Positions 26,834 through 35,415 of a stretch of DNA of 64,000 nucleotides are shown piece after piece. Source of the stretch: Tsukamurella pulmonis (GTDB lineage Bacteria > Actinomycetota > Actinomycetes > Mycobacteriales > Mycobacteriaceae); the NCBI RefSeq assembly GCF_900103175.1, contig NZ_FNLF01000002.1:4168136-4232135 (forward strand). Direction: 5' to 3'. The notes under the pieces were generated by a model. That model was not told the origin of the DNA. It was given only the letters and a program-made list of their open reading frames with translations, and did not search any database. Within the stretch, counting starts at the first letter, position 1, and every line of letters begins with the position of its first letter. The position numbers and the translations under genes were made by a program.

Positions 26834-26982
26834 GCCGGCACACCCGAGCAGGGGTTCGCAACCCGCCCGGAGTGCGGGGCTCGACGGGGCGAAAAGCCCG
26901 ATTCCGGATGGTTCACACCACCACATTAACGCACGTCACAGCGGGCGGGGTCAGCGTGATGCGCGCCGCATCCGGTTGCTTG

Positions 26983-26999
26983 AGTTGTATTCTGCAACT
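26983..26999. promoter_or_regulatory. MarR-like palindrome upstream of an MFS gene
   Basis: AGTTGTATTCTGCAACT pairs in its outer five positions on each side plus one inner pair, resembling MarR-family sites. It ends 12 bases before the ATG of the DHA2 transporter at 27012. No MarR gene lies nearby, so the regulator would be encoded elsewhere. Confidence 0.5.
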
Positions 27000-27011
27000 A
27001 CGGTCGGCGAC

Positions 27012-28499
27012 ATGACAGACATGCTCCGAAAGACCCGCGCCGAGGCTCCGTCGGACGGCCTCCTCATCGCCGTCCTGTGCCTCGGCGGACTCCTCGCCTC
27101 CCTCATGCAGTCGCTGGTGGTGCCGCTCGTCGGCCAGCTGCCGCACCTGCTCGACACCACGGCCGACAACGCCTCGTGGGTCATCACCTCGACGCTGCTC
27201 GCCTCCTCGGTCGCGATGCCCATCGCCGGCCGCCTCGGCGACATGTACGGCAAGCGCCTGATCCTGCTCACCAGCCTGCTCAGCCTCATCGCGGGCTCGC
27301 TGATCTGCGCGCTCTCGCACACGCTGCTGGTCACCGTCGTGGGCCGCTCGTTCCAGGGCTTCGCGATGGGCCTGGTGCCCGTGGGTATCTCGCTCATGCG
27401 CGACGAGCTGCACGCGCGCAAGATCCCGGGCGCGGTCGCGCTCATGTCGGCGATGCTCGGCGTGGGCGGCGCGATCGGCATCCCGTTCGGCGCCTACATC
27501 TCCGAGCACTTCGACTACCACACGCTGTTCTGGTTCTCGCTCGCGCTCGGCGTGATCACCCTCGGCCTGGTGTACGTGGTGGTTCCCGAATCACCGAACC
27601 TCAGCCCCGGGAAGTTCGACGTGGTCGGCACCGTCGGGCTCAGCGCGGGCCTGGTCTCCGTCCTGCTCTCGATCACCAAGGGACAGAGCTGGGGCTGGAC
27701 CTCGGCGGCCACGATCGGCTGCGCCGTCGGTGGCGTCCTCGTGCTCATCGCGTGGGGCTGGTGGGAGCTGCGCACCCCGGAATCGCTGGTGGACCTGCGG
27801 ATCTCGGCACGTCGCCCGATCCTGCTGACCAACCTCGCCTCGATCATGGTCGGCTTCGCGATGTTCTCGCTCATGCTCACCATGCCGCAACTGCTGCAGA
27901 TCCCCGAGGCCACCGGCTTCGGGCTCGGGCTCACCATGCTCAACGCCGGCCTGTGGATGGTCCCGGGCGGCCTGGTGATGATGGCCCTCTCCCCCGTCTC
28001 CGCCCTACTCACCAAGCGGATCGGTGCGCGGCTGACGCTCGCGATCGGCGCCACCATGTCGGCCGCCGGCTACTTCGCGCTGCTCGGCCTCACCGACGCG
28101 ACGTGGAAGATGTCGCTCGGCTCGATGATCGTCTTCGGCGGTGTGGGCGTGGCCTATTCGGCGATGCCCGCGCTCATCATGGGCAACGTCCCCGAGACGG
28201 AGTCCGCCGCCGCGAACGGCCTCAACTCGCTCATGCGCTCGATGGGCACCGCGGTCGCCTCCGCCGTGATGGCGACGGTGCTCACCCGCACCACGATCAC
28301 CCTCGGAGCGGGCACCCCGCGCGCCGTGGAACTGCCCGCGGAGTCCGCGTTCACCAGCACCTTCGTGATCGCCGGCGTCGTCGCCGCCGTCGCCGCCGTG
28401 GTGGCCCTGGCCATCCCGCGCTCGCGCCCCGAGGCCGACGATGCGGTCAGCGTTCCGGAAGCTCCGGAAAGTCCGGCAGTAAGTGCTCGAAAGGCTTGA
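27012..28499 (+). CDS. MFS transporter, DHA2 family
   Basis: A 495-residue transporter with about fourteen hydrophobic segments. Motif D1 is degenerate (LLASLMQSLVVPLVGQL), motif A is GRLGDMYGKRLILLTS and motif B is VVGRSFQGFAMGLVPVG. The late segment AAANGLNSLMRSMGTAVASA is typical of actinobacterial DHA2 proteins. Likely a proton-driven exporter; the substrate is unknown. A MarR-like palindrome lies just upstream. Its last 53 bases overlap the convergent YbjN-like gene. Confidence 0.92.
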   Translation: MTDMLRKTRAEAPSDGLLIAVLCLGGLLASLMQSLVVPLVGQLPHLLDTTADNASWVITSTLLASSVAMPIAGRLGDMYGKRLILLTSLLSLIAGSLICALSHTLLVTVVGRSFQGFAMGLVPVGISLMRDELHARKIPGAVALMSAMLGVGGAIGIPFGAYISEHFDYHTLFWFSLALGVITLGLVYVVVPESPNLSPGKFDVVGTVGLSAGLVSVLLSITKGQSWGWTSAATIGCAVGGVLVLIAWGWWELRTPESLVDLRISARRPILLTNLASIMVGFAMFSLMLTMPQLLQIPEATGFGLGLTMLNAGLWMVPGGLVMMALSPVSALLTKRIGARLTLAIGATMSAAGYFALLGLTDATWKMSLGSMIVFGGVGVAYSAMPALIMGNVPETESAAANGLNSLMRSMGTAVASAVMATVLTRTTITLGAGTPRAVELPAESAFTSTFVIAGVVAAVAAVVALAIPRSRPEADDAVSVPEAPESPAVSARKA

Positions 28500-28959
28500 G
28501 ATTCCACAGCGGTTCGCCGCGAGAGACGCGCCAGTCGAACTCGCGGCGGATCGCGGTGGAGAAGCCGAGCTCCAGCAGGGTGTTGAAGTCGCCGTCGGCG
28601 GCCTCGAGCACCTGCCCCAGGATCCGGTCCAGTTCGTCCTCGGTCAGCTCGGCGAACCGGCCGGTGAGGTAGATGTCGCCCGCCTTGTCGAGGGTGTACG
28701 CGACGCCGTACAGGCGCCGATTGCGCTGCAGCAGATAGCGGTACACGCCCTCGAAGTTCTCGTCCACGTGCCGGCAGACGAAGGCCTCGACGCGCGCGCC
28801 GTGCGTCCCCAGCGTGAGCAGGGTCGTGGTCTTGAGCTTCTTCTCACCCGGCAACTCGATGACGAAGTGGGCGTCGTCCTTGCCCACCTCCTCCTTGCGG
28901 GTGAACTCCAGTTCCCGCTCGGTGAGCGCCTTCTCGATCTGCTCCGGGGTCATCGTCAT
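28447..28959 (-). CDS. YbjN-domain protein (Rv0487-like)
   Basis: A 170-residue protein with the YbjN/type III secretion chaperone-like fold: TLGTHGARVEAFVCRHVDEN, VYRYLLQRNRRLYGVAYTLD, GDIYLTGRFAELTEDELDRI and a C-terminal WNLKPFEHLLP. It corresponds in position to Rv0487, directly downstream of mshA. Function is unknown; YbjN relatives may be stabilising or regulatory factors. In M. tuberculosis gpm1 follows after one more gene, whereas here the MFS gene intrudes with a 53-base tail-to-tail overlap. ATG at 28959 or two codons later. Confidence 0.88.
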   Translation of the reverse strand: MTMTPEQIEKALTERELEFTRKEEVGKDDAHFVIELPGEKKLKTTTLLTLGTHGARVEAFVCRHVDENFEGVYRYLLQRNRRLYGVAYTLDKAGDIYLTGRFAELTEDELDRILGQVLEAADGDFNTLLELGFSTAIRREFDWRVSRGEPLWNLKPFEHLLPDFPELPER

Positions 28960-29011
28960 CTCACCACTCCGTTCCCGCGGGGTGTGGGCGCCCCGCCGAT
29001 CGCCGCCGCGC

Positions 29012-30328
29012 TCACGCGCGGACTCCGACACTCCTCCTGCGCCGACGGCGCACCGTCTGCGCCGCCGCCTGTCGCGCTTCGATGGCCCGGGCGTAGCTCT
29101 GCAGCAGGCCGTCGGCCGTCCGCGCCCAGGAGAACTGCCGGGCGTGAGCGGCGGCACCGTCGGAAAGCCGTTGCCGCAGCTGCGGATCCGCGGTGAGGTC
29201 GTCGAGGACGGCGGCCCAGACCGCCGGGTCGTGCCCGTCGATGAGGCGACCGGAGACACCGTCGGCGACGGCGACCGACAGGCCACCGACCTTCGCCGCC
29301 ACCACGGGCGTGCCGCAGGCCTGCGCCTCGACGGCGACGAGCCCGAACGACTCGGAGTAGCTGGGGACGACCACCACGTCGGACGCGCGGTAGACCTCCG
29401 CGAGGCCCGCCGGCGGGCGCGGCGGCGAGAACGTGACGGCGTGCTCGATGCCGAGCTCGCGGGCCAGTGCGATCAGCGCATCGGGGCGCTCGAGCCCCGT
29501 ACCCGACGGCCCGCCGACCACCAGCACGCGGATGCGCCGGTCGGGATGGGCGTGGATCAGGGGCGCCGCGGCCCGCAGGAGCAGGTCCGGCGCCTTGTGC
29601 GGCTGGATGCGGCCGACGAAAGTGAGCACGATCTCGTCGTCGGCGATGCCGAGCTCGCGGCGGGCGGGGGCACCGTCGCCCGGGGTGTAGGTATGCAGGT
29701 CGGCGCCCGGGTAGACCACGTCGATGCGGTCCGGCGCGACGTCGTGGATCGCGGCCAGCTGCCCCGCCTCGACCTCGGTGTTGACGATGAGGCGATCGGC
29801 CTCGTCGGAGACCTGCTGCTCGCCGATGATGCGGGCCTGCGGCTCCGCGGTGTCACCGACGGCGAGGGCGTTGTTCTTCACCGCGGCGAGGGTGTGCGCC
29901 GTGTGCACGAGCGGCACACCCCAGCGGTCGCGCGCGAGCCAGCCGACCTGGCCGGAGAGCCAGTAGTGGGAGTGGATGAGGTCGAAGTAGCCGGGCTCCT
30001 CGCGGGCCTCGGCGCGCTGCACGCCGGCGGCGAAGGCGCACAGCTGCGCGGGCAGATCCGTCTTGTCGAGCCCCTCGAACGGCCCCGCGACGATGTTGCG
30101 CACCCGCACTCCCGGCGCCGCCTCGACGATCGACTGATCCGTCGACTGCGTGGCCCGGGTGAAGATCTCCACCTCGATGCCGCGTTTCGCCAGTTCCAGC
30201 GAGGTCTGCCAGATGTAGACGTTCATCCCGCCCGCATCGCCCGTACCGGGCTGGGCCAGCGGCGACGTGTGCACCGACAGCACCGCGATCCGGCGCGGCA
30301 CGGGGGCCGCGGACTTCCCAGTAGGCAC
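29012..30328 (-). CDS. mshA: D-inositol-3-phosphate glycosyltransferase (mycothiol synthesis)
   Basis: A 438-residue GT-B enzyme that joins GlcNAc to inositol 3-phosphate, the first step of mycothiol synthesis. The N-terminal domain starts [20 protein letters not shown] and has [18 protein letters not shown]. The C-terminal nucleotide-sugar domain contains [18 protein letters not shown] and the EX7E region [20 protein letters not shown]. The GTG start at 30328 gives the family N-terminus. Upstream of the YbjN-like gene with 52 bases between. Confidence 0.96.
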   Translation of the reverse strand: MPTGKSAAPVPRRIAVLSVHTSPLAQPGTGDAGGMNVYIWQTSLELAKRGIEVEIFTRATQSTDQSIVEAAPGVRVRNIVAGPFEGLDKTDLPAQLCAFAAGVQRAEAREEPGYFDLIHSHYWLSGQVGWLARDRWGVPLVHTAHTLAAVKNNALAVGDTAEPQARIIGEQQVSDEADRLIVNTEVEAGQLAAIHDVAPDRIDVVYPGADLHTYTPGDGAPARRELGIADDEIVLTFVGRIQPHKAPDLLLRAAAPLIHAHPDRRIRVLVVGGPSGTGLERPDALIALARELGIEHAVTFSPPRPPAGLAEVYRASDVVVVPSYSESFGLVAVEAQACGTPVVAAKVGGLSVAVADGVSGRLIDGHDPAVWAAVLDDLTADPQLRQRLSDGAAAHARQFSWARTADGLLQSYARAIEARQAAAQTVRRRRRRSVGVRA

Positions 30329-30338
30329 GCCGTCCAGC

Positions 30339-31181
30339 TTAACCCCGGAGCGCCAGGAGCTCCCGGGCGCTGCGGGCGGGGTCCACGACGAACGGCGCGT
30401 GCCCGCCGCCGTCCCACCAGGACAGCGTCGCGTTCGGCAGGACCTGCGCGTGATGCTCCGCGGTCGACGGGGCCACCACCTCGTCGTCCTTCCCGTGCTG
30501 GACCAGGACGGGGAAGGTCCAGTGCGCCAGGTCCGCATCGTGGTCGACGGTGCGCCGGAACAGCCCGCCGCGCACGGCCGGGGGCGTCGCGAGCGCGATG
30601 CCGAACTGCTGCTGGGCGACAGGGCCCAGCGCGTCCTGATCGAAGCCGTGCGGCAGCATCCGCAGCTTCGCCAGCGCCGTGATCGCCTTGCCGGGGTGCG
30701 CCGACAGCGCGGCCGGCAGAGCCTCGTTCATCGACGCGCCGGTGACACCGCCGGGGAACTGCCCCTCCTTGGTGCCGCCGATCGAGGTGATCGCGCCGAT
30801 GAGGCCGACCGCGGCGATGTTCTCGGTGCCGTACGTCGCGAGGTGATCGGCGATGATCAGGCCGCCGTAGGACCAGCCGACGGGGATGATCTCGCCGAGG
30901 TCCAGGTCGCGGCGGACCGCGGCGAGGTCGTCGGCGAAGGCCTGCGTGGTGAAGGCGTCGGGCACGGAGCTGCGGCCGTGGCCGCGGTTGTCCACCGCCA
31001 CCACGCGGTGCCCCGCGGCCGTCAGCTCGTCGATGAACGGCGCGCCCCACGAGTCCGAGCTCGCGGACCAGCCGTGGACGAGCAGGATCGCCGGCTTCGC
31101 CGGGTCCGCCCCCTCCGCGTAGTCGGCGTAGAAGATCTCCGTGCCGTCGCTCGAGACGGCCAATCCCACAGTACGAGTCAC
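30339..31181 (-). CDS. alpha/beta hydrolase
   Basis: A 280-residue alpha/beta-hydrolase-fold protein. The oxyanion region is [13 protein letters not shown], the nucleophile elbow is [11 protein letters not shown] (Ser in GWSYGG), and the catalytic His near the end is [22 protein letters not shown] supplies the acid residue. Possible substrates include esters, epoxides and halides. The start is GTG at 31181. It lies ten bases upstream of mshA on the same strand and may share its transcript. Confidence 0.9.
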   Translation of the reverse strand: MTRTVGLAVSSDGTEIFYADYAEGADPAKPAILLVHGWSASSDSWGAPFIDELTAAGHRVVAVDNRGHGRSSVPDAFTTQAFADDLAAVRRDLDLGEIIPVGWSYGGLIIADHLATYGTENIAAVGLIGAITSIGGTKEGQFPGGVTGASMNEALPAALSAHPGKAITALAKLRMLPHGFDQDALGPVAQQQFGIALATPPAVRGGLFRRTVDHDADLAHWTFPVLVQHGKDDEVVAPSTAEHHAQVLPNATLSWWDGGGHAPFVVDPARSARELLALRG

Positions 31182-31248
31182 CGTCCGACCATAACCGCCA
31201 CGCCTCGCGGGCGGCCTCGCACGGCGGGCCGACCCTGGCGGAATTAAT

Positions 31249-31262
31249 CGGACCACGGTCCG
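31249..31262. promoter_or_regulatory. perfect palindrome upstream of the pirin gene
   Basis: CGGACC-AC-GGTCCG is a perfect 6-bp inverted repeat with further pairing of AA/TT two positions out. It lies 45 bases before the pirin ATG and is the only strong dyad in that promoter region. Likely an operator for a TetR-type regulator encoded elsewhere. Confidence 0.55.
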
Positions 31263-31306
31263 GTTGATGGTAGTGTCAGCGTCACCAGCCACCCGAGGAG
31301 GACGAC

Positions 31307-32278
31307 ATGCCCGCCGTCACCGCAGACACCTTGACCCTGCCCCGCATCGCCGCGCCGGCACCGTCGGACACCGACCGCCCGGTGCGGAGGATCACGACCG
31401 GACCCCGCGGCCACGAGGGCGAGGGCTTCCCCGTGGTCCGCGCCTTCGCCGGCGTGCACCCGCGCGATCTCGACCCGTTCATCCACATGGATCAGATGGG
31501 CGAGGTCGAGTACGAGCCCGGCGAGCCCAAGGGCACCAACTGGCACCCGCACCGCGGCTTCGAGACCGTGACCTACATGATCGACGGCCTGTTCCAGCAC
31601 CAGGACAGCCACGGCGGCGGCGGCATCATCACCGACGGCGCCACCCAGTGGATGACCGCCGGCTCCGGCATCCTGCACATCGAGACCCCGCCCGCGGAGC
31701 TCGTCGAGTCCGGCGGCACCTTCCACGGCATCCAGCTGTGGGTGAACCTGCCCGCCGCGGAGAAGTTCACCACCCCCGCCTACCAGAATCTCGAGGGCGG
31801 CCAGACGAAGCTGGTCACCACGCCCGACGGCGGCGCGCTGATCCGCATCGTCGCCGGCGAGGTCGACGGGCACGCCGGCCCCGGCTCCACCCGCACGCCG
31901 ATCAACTTCGTGCACGCGACCGTCGCGCCCGGCGCCGAGGCGTCGCTGCCGTGGAACCGCGACTTCAACGCGCTGGTCTACGTGCTGAGCGGTAAGGGCA
32001 CCGTCGGGCCGGCGGGGCATCCGATCCGCCAGGGCCAGCTCGCGCAGCTCGGCCCCGGCGACCGGATCACCGTGGCCGCCGACTCCTCGCAGGATTCGCA
32101 CCGTCCCGCGATGGAGGTGCTGATCCTGGGCGGCCGGCCGATCCGCGAGACCGTCGCGCAGTACGGCCCGTTCGTGATGAACAGCAAGGCCGAGCTGATC
32201 CAGGCGCTCGAGGACTACAACGCCGGCAAGTTCGGCGTGATCCCGCCCGACGCCCTCATGCCGCACGTCGTGCGCTGA
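31307..32278 (+). CDS. pirin family protein
   Basis: A 323-residue bicupin. The N-terminal cupin has the metal-binding set in NWHPHRGFETVTYMIDG and the QWMTAGSGILHIE segment. GIQLWVNLP is the family core motif between domains, and the C-terminal cupin is diverged. Bacterial pirins are metal (Fe) proteins, some with quercetinase-like activity, and respond to redox stress. A good GAGGAGG ribosome-binding site precedes the ATG. A perfect palindrome lies in its promoter and a strong terminator follows its stop. Confidence 0.95.
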   Translation: MPAVTADTLTLPRIAAPAPSDTDRPVRRITTGPRGHEGEGFPVVRAFAGVHPRDLDPFIHMDQMGEVEYEPGEPKGTNWHPHRGFETVTYMIDGLFQHQDSHGGGGIITDGATQWMTAGSGILHIETPPAELVESGGTFHGIQLWVNLPAAEKFTTPAYQNLEGGQTKLVTTPDGGALIRIVAGEVDGHAGPGSTRTPINFVHATVAPGAEASLPWNRDFNALVYVLSGKGTVGPAGHPIRQGQLAQLGPGDRITVAADSSQDSHRPAMEVLILGGRPIRETVAQYGPFVMNSKAELIQALEDYNAGKFGVIPPDALMPHVVR

Positions 32279-32297
32279 TCGAGAATTCGGCGATCTG

Positions 32298-32333
32298 CGG
32301 GCACTCGAGGCCGGATTCGGCCTCGAGTGCCCG
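32298..32333 (+). terminator. strong intrinsic hairpin after the pirin gene
   Basis: A perfect 16-bp stem (CGGGCACTCGAGGCCG with its complement) and a 4-base GATT loop, 20 bases beyond the pirin stop. No T tract. The stem is one of the longest perfect hairpins in the window. Confidence 0.8.
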
Positions 32334-32485
32334 TAGAACGCGAAATCTCCGGGTACTCAGCGACGGATCAGCGGGAGGGCGATCAGAGCCATCGCGCATT
32401 ACCCGACGATCGCCACCGCATAGGTCGCGATCGATCCCGCCGCTCCGAACTGCGTCCGGAATATGCGCCGATCGCCTCCCGAACG

Positions 32486-32541
32486 TCGGGTTCTGCGGCC
32501 CCTCGACGCGGAATTCGACGTCCGACGGCAGCAGAACCCGA
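32486..32541. repeat. 11-bp inverted repeat in the pirin-padR intergenic region
   Basis: TCGGGTTCTGC (32486-32496) and GCAGAACCCGA (32531-32541) are perfect complements separated by 34 bases. They lie just beyond the padR stop at 32557, so a terminator for padR is the simplest reading. The rest of the 278-base gap (32279-32556) holds the pirin terminator and no convincing gene. Confidence 0.55.
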
Positions 32542-32556
32542 AACTGGGGCGCGGCG

Positions 32557-33117
32557 TTACCGGCCGGCGCGGGCGCGCAGCACCGGAAGGGCGAGATCGC
32601 ACCAGTCGACGTTCTCCCGCTCGAAGGACAGCCCGCGCAGCAGGGTCAGGTAGGGCCCGCCGAGGTGCGGGTCGGCGAGCAGTTCGTCGCGGGTGCGCCC
32701 GCCGAGCCAGGTGCGCTCGATCCGCTCGTAGTAGTCGAGCTTGGCGGCGGAGGCCTCGCGGTGCGCGCGCACGGCCTCCCACACCGCCGCCGGGTCCCCC
32801 ACCTCCACGGCCTGCACCATCACCATGAGTTCGTCGCGGATCGCGGTGGCGCGCGGACTCGTCGTGGTGAAGGCAGCGAGCTCGGCGCGGCCGGCGTCGG
32901 TGAGCCGGAAGACGCGCTTGGTCGGCCGCTTCTCCTGCTCGACGGTCCGCGCGACGATCACCGCGGCGGACTCCATGCGCTCGAGCTCGCGGTAGAGCTG
33001 CTGCGGCGTCGCGACCCAGAAGTTGGCGCGGGCACCGTCGAACTCCTTGGACAGGTCGTAGCCGGAGGCCTCCCCCAGCACGAGGAGGGTCGATTCGATC
33101 GCGTGCCGCAGCGCCAT
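32557..33117 (-). CDS. PadR family transcriptional regulator
   Basis: A 186-residue PadR regulator. The winged helix at the N-terminus reads MALRHAIESTLLVLGEASGY and YDLSKEF, followed by the wing RPTKRVFRLTDAGRAEL. The C-terminal helical domain (Vir_act_alpha_C-like) includes the segment LDYYERIERTWLGGRTRDEL. PadR proteins typically repress stress or detoxification genes. It is divergent from an NTF2-like gene with a 52-base dyad between them. The ATG at 33117 starts the conserved domain. Confidence 0.92.
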   Translation of the reverse strand: MALRHAIESTLLVLGEASGYDLSKEFDGARANFWVATPQQLYRELERMESAAVIVARTVEQEKRPTKRVFRLTDAGRAELAAFTTTSPRATAIRDELMVMVQAVEVGDPAAVWEAVRAHREASAAKLDYYERIERTWLGGRTRDELLADPHLGGPYLTLLRGLSFERENVDWCDLALPVLRARAGR

Positions 33118-33127
33118 GCCTTCCAAT

Positions 33128-33179
33128 CTAGTCAATTAGTTGCCTATACTCGCGCATACCTATTCAACTAGTTCACTAG
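33128..33179. promoter_or_regulatory. long imperfect dyad between padR and the NTF2-like gene
   Basis: CTAGT/ACTAG at the ends and TAGTTG (33137-33142)/CAACTA (33165-33170) inside share one centre (33153.5), with AA/TT also pairing between them. The dyad fills the divergent promoter region. It is probably the PadR operator, spanning two helical faces. Confidence 0.65.
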
Positions 33180-33187
33180 GAGATGCC

Positions 33188-33598
33188 ATGCGTGAGTTCC
33201 GTGCCGCCGTCGAGGCCCGCGACGGCGAGGCCTTCGACGGCCTGCTCGCCGACGACGTGACCTTCACCAGCCCCGTCGCCTTCAAGCCCTACGAGGGCCG
33301 GCACATCACCGCCGCGATCCTGCGCGGCGTGCTGCGCGTCTTCGAGGACTTCCGCTACGTGCGCGAGATCAACGACGGCGACGACCACGCGCTCGTCTTC
33401 GAGGCGGCCGTCGACGGGAAGAAGATCACCGGCTGCGACTTCATCCACGTCAACGCCGAGGGCAAGATCGACGACTTCATGGTCATGGTCCGCCCGCTCT
33501 CCGCCGCGCAGGCCCTCGCCGCCGCGATGGGCGCGCAGTTCGCCGCGATCGCCGAGGAGGCCACCACGACCGCCCAGGCCGAGGCCGCCGGGGCCTGA
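33188..33598 (+). CDS. nuclear transport factor 2/SnoaL-like protein
   Basis: A 136-residue cone-fold protein: EFRAAVEARDGEAFDGLLAD, then the strand VTFTSPVAFKPYEGRHIT and the C-terminal strands KITGCDFIHVNAEGKIDDFM. Such proteins act as small isomerases, cyclases or binding modules; here no catalytic set can be assigned. The start ATG at 33188 follows AGGAG. Divergent from padR and presumably its target. Confidence 0.88.
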   Translation: MREFRAAVEARDGEAFDGLLADDVTFTSPVAFKPYEGRHITAAILRGVLRVFEDFRYVREINDGDDHALVFEAAVDGKKITGCDFIHVNAEGKIDDFMVMVRPLSAAQALAAAMGAQFAAIAEEATTTAQAEAAGA

Positions 33599-33661
33599 GG
33601 CGGATGCGCTGATACATGCGCATTCACCTATTCGACAGAGGATCGCGGTCGCCCTACTCTA

Positions 33662-33680
33662 AATGACAACGATTCCCATT
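33662..33680 (+). promoter_or_regulatory. putative Zur box upstream of znuABC
   Basis: AATGACAACGATTCCCATT is an imperfect 19-bp dyad (outer AATG/CATT and inner AA/TT pair) fitting the TGAnAAnnnTTnnCA pattern of actinobacterial Zur sites. It lies 21 bases before the znuA GTG and directly behind a -10-like TACTCT, so it would cover the transcription start. Zinc repression is inferred. Confidence 0.7.
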
Positions 33681-33700
33681 CTGTCGTCAGGAGCTCCGTC

Positions 33701-34642
33701 GTGCGCAACCGTCTTCGTCTCGCCCGGGTCGCCGGTGCCGTCGCCGTCGCGGCCCTCGCCCTCACCGCGTGCGGGCAGGCGTCGGAGGCGGAGTCGGGCG
33801 ACGGCAAGCCCTCGGTCGTGGCGTCGACGGACGTCTACGGCGCGATCGCGCAGGCCGTCGCGGGCGGCGATGCCACGGTGACCTCGCTGTTCGCGAACCC
33901 GACCGGCGATCCGCACGAATTCGAGCCGTCCGCGCAGGACACGCTCAAGGTGAAGAAGGCCGCGGTGCTGGTCTTCAACGGCGGCCACTACGACGCGTAC
34001 ATGGAGCAGGCCGCCGAGGGGACCGCCGCGGCGAAGGTCGACGCGGTCGCGGTGCAGTCCGGCACGACCGCCGCCGAGCACGGCGATGCGAACGAGCACG
34101 ACCACGCGCACGAGAACGAGCACGTCTTCTACGACCTGCCCACCATGCAGAAGGTCGCCACCGCCGTCGCGCAGGCGCTCTCCGAGAAGGACACCGCGCA
34201 CCGCGAGGGCTACGAGAGCCGCGCGCGGGAGTTCGGGACCCGGCTCGACGGTGTCATCGGGCAGGCCCGCGCCATCGGTCAGGCCAACCCCGGCGCCAAG
34301 ATCGCCGCGACCGAGCCGGTCGCCGGCTACCTGCTCACCCTCGCGGGCCTGACCGACGTCGCGCCCGCCCGGTACACCGCTGCCATCGAATCGGGCACCG
34401 ACCCGGCGCCCGCCGACATCGCCGCCGCGAACGCGCTGGTCAGCGACAAGCAGGTGCGGGCCGTCGTGCTCAACTCGCAGACCGAGAGCCCCGTGACCAG
34501 CGCGCTGGCGAAGACGGCCGAGACCGCCGGTGTGCCCGTGGTGCGGGTGACCGAGTCCCTGCCGGAGGGCGTCGACGACTACGTCGCGTGGCAGGCCGAG
34601 AACGTGCAGCGCCTCGCCTCCGCGCTCGCGCCGCGCCCGTGA
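33701..34642 (+). CDS. znuA: zinc ABC transporter substrate-binding lipoprotein
   Basis: A 313-residue cluster 9 metal-binding protein. A lipobox (LALTAC) at about residue 25 predicts a secreted lipoprotein. Ligands include the His in NPTGDPHEFEPSAQD, FNGGHYD and a His-rich flexible loop (AEHGDANEHDHAHENEH) that is typical of zinc rather than manganese proteins. Later parts read KIAATEPVAGYLL. It captures Zn2+ outside the membrane and hands it to ZnuB. It starts with GTG and overlaps the ATPase start by four bases. A Zur-like site lies upstream. Confidence 0.93.
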   Translation: MRNRLRLARVAGAVAVAALALTACGQASEAESGDGKPSVVASTDVYGAIAQAVAGGDATVTSLFANPTGDPHEFEPSAQDTLKVKKAAVLVFNGGHYDAYMEQAAEGTAAAKVDAVAVQSGTTAAEHGDANEHDHAHENEHVFYDLPTMQKVATAVAQALSEKDTAHREGYESRAREFGTRLDGVIGQARAIGQANPGAKIAATEPVAGYLLTLAGLTDVAPARYTAAIESGTDPAPADIAAANALVSDKQVRAVVLNSQTESPVTSALAKTAETAGVPVVRVTESLPEGVDDYVAWQAENVQRLASALAPRP

Positions 34643-35415
34643 GCGCGGCCCCGGCCGGCGCACCGTCGAACGGCGCGCCCGTCATCTCCGTGCGCGATGC
34701 CGCGCTGCGCTTCGGCGACCGCACGCTCTGGGACGGCCTGGACCTCGACATCGCGCCCGGCGAGTTCGTCGCCGTGCTCGGCCCCAACGGCGCCGGCAAG
34801 ACCTCCCTGCTGCGCGTCCTGCTCGGCCAGAACCACCTGTCCGCCGGCACCGTGGAGGTCAACGGCCGGTTCGGGTACATCCCGCAGCAGCGGGCGCTCG
34901 ACGGTGCCGTGCCCCTGCGCGGACGCGACCTCGTCGGCCTCGGCTTCGACGGTGCCTCCTGGGGCCTGGGCCTGCGCAACCGCGCGGCCCGACGGTCCGC
35001 CGTCGACGCCGCCCTGCGGCAGGTGGACGCCGAGGCCTTCGCCGACGCCCCCATCGGCTCCCTCTCCGGCGGTGAGCAGCAGCGGCTGCGCGTCGCGCAG
35101 GCGCTGGCGTCCGATCCGACGATCCTGCTCTGCGACGAACCGCTCCTGTCCCTGGACCCCGGTAACCAGCAGTTGGCCGTCTCGCTCATCGAGCGCCGGC
35201 GCCGCGAGCACGCCACCGCCGTGCTGTTCGTGACGCACGAGATCAACCCCGTGCTGCCGTACTGCGACCGCGTCCTCTACCTGGTCGACGGGCGGTTCGA
35301 GGTGGGGCCGACCGCCGAGGTGATGACCTCCGAGCGGCTGAGCGCCCTGTACCGCACCCCCGTCGACGTGCTGCACGTGCGCGACCGGCTCGTCGTGGTG
35401 GGAGGCGATCACTGA
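34639..35415 (+). CDS. znuC: zinc ABC transporter ATP-binding protein
   Basis: A 258-residue ATPase. Walker A is VLGPNGAGKTSLLRVL, the Q-loop region is FGYIPQQR, the signature is LSGGEQQRLRVAQAL, Walker B is ILLCDEPLLSLD and the switch His is VTHEINPVLPYCD. The family assignment follows from the neighbours: znuA before and the ABC-3 permease after, each overlapping by a few bases. It energises zinc import. Confidence 0.93.
   Translation: MSAAPAGAPSNGAPVISVRDAALRFGDRTLWDGLDLDIAPGEFVAVLGPNGAGKTSLLRVLLGQNHLSAGTVEVNGRFGYIPQQRALDGAVPLRGRDLVGLGFDGASWGLGLRNRAARRSAVDAALRQVDAEAFADAPIGSLSGGEQQRLRVAQALASDPTILLCDEPLLSLDPGNQQLAVSLIERRRREHATAVLFVTHEINPVLPYCDRVLYLVDGRFEVGPTAEVMTSERLSALYRTPVDVLHVRDRLVVVGGDH

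Noticed and set aside
4796-28446. A prophage, genomic island with integrase, or secondary-metabolite cluster
   Set aside because: No integrase, tRNA target, phage structural gene, or polyketide or peptide synthetase is present; the genes are ordinary small operons of host-like composition.
32486-32541. A riboswitch in the pirin-padR gap
   Set aside because: The inverted repeat lies at the 3' side of both convergent genes, which fits a terminator better than a leader element.
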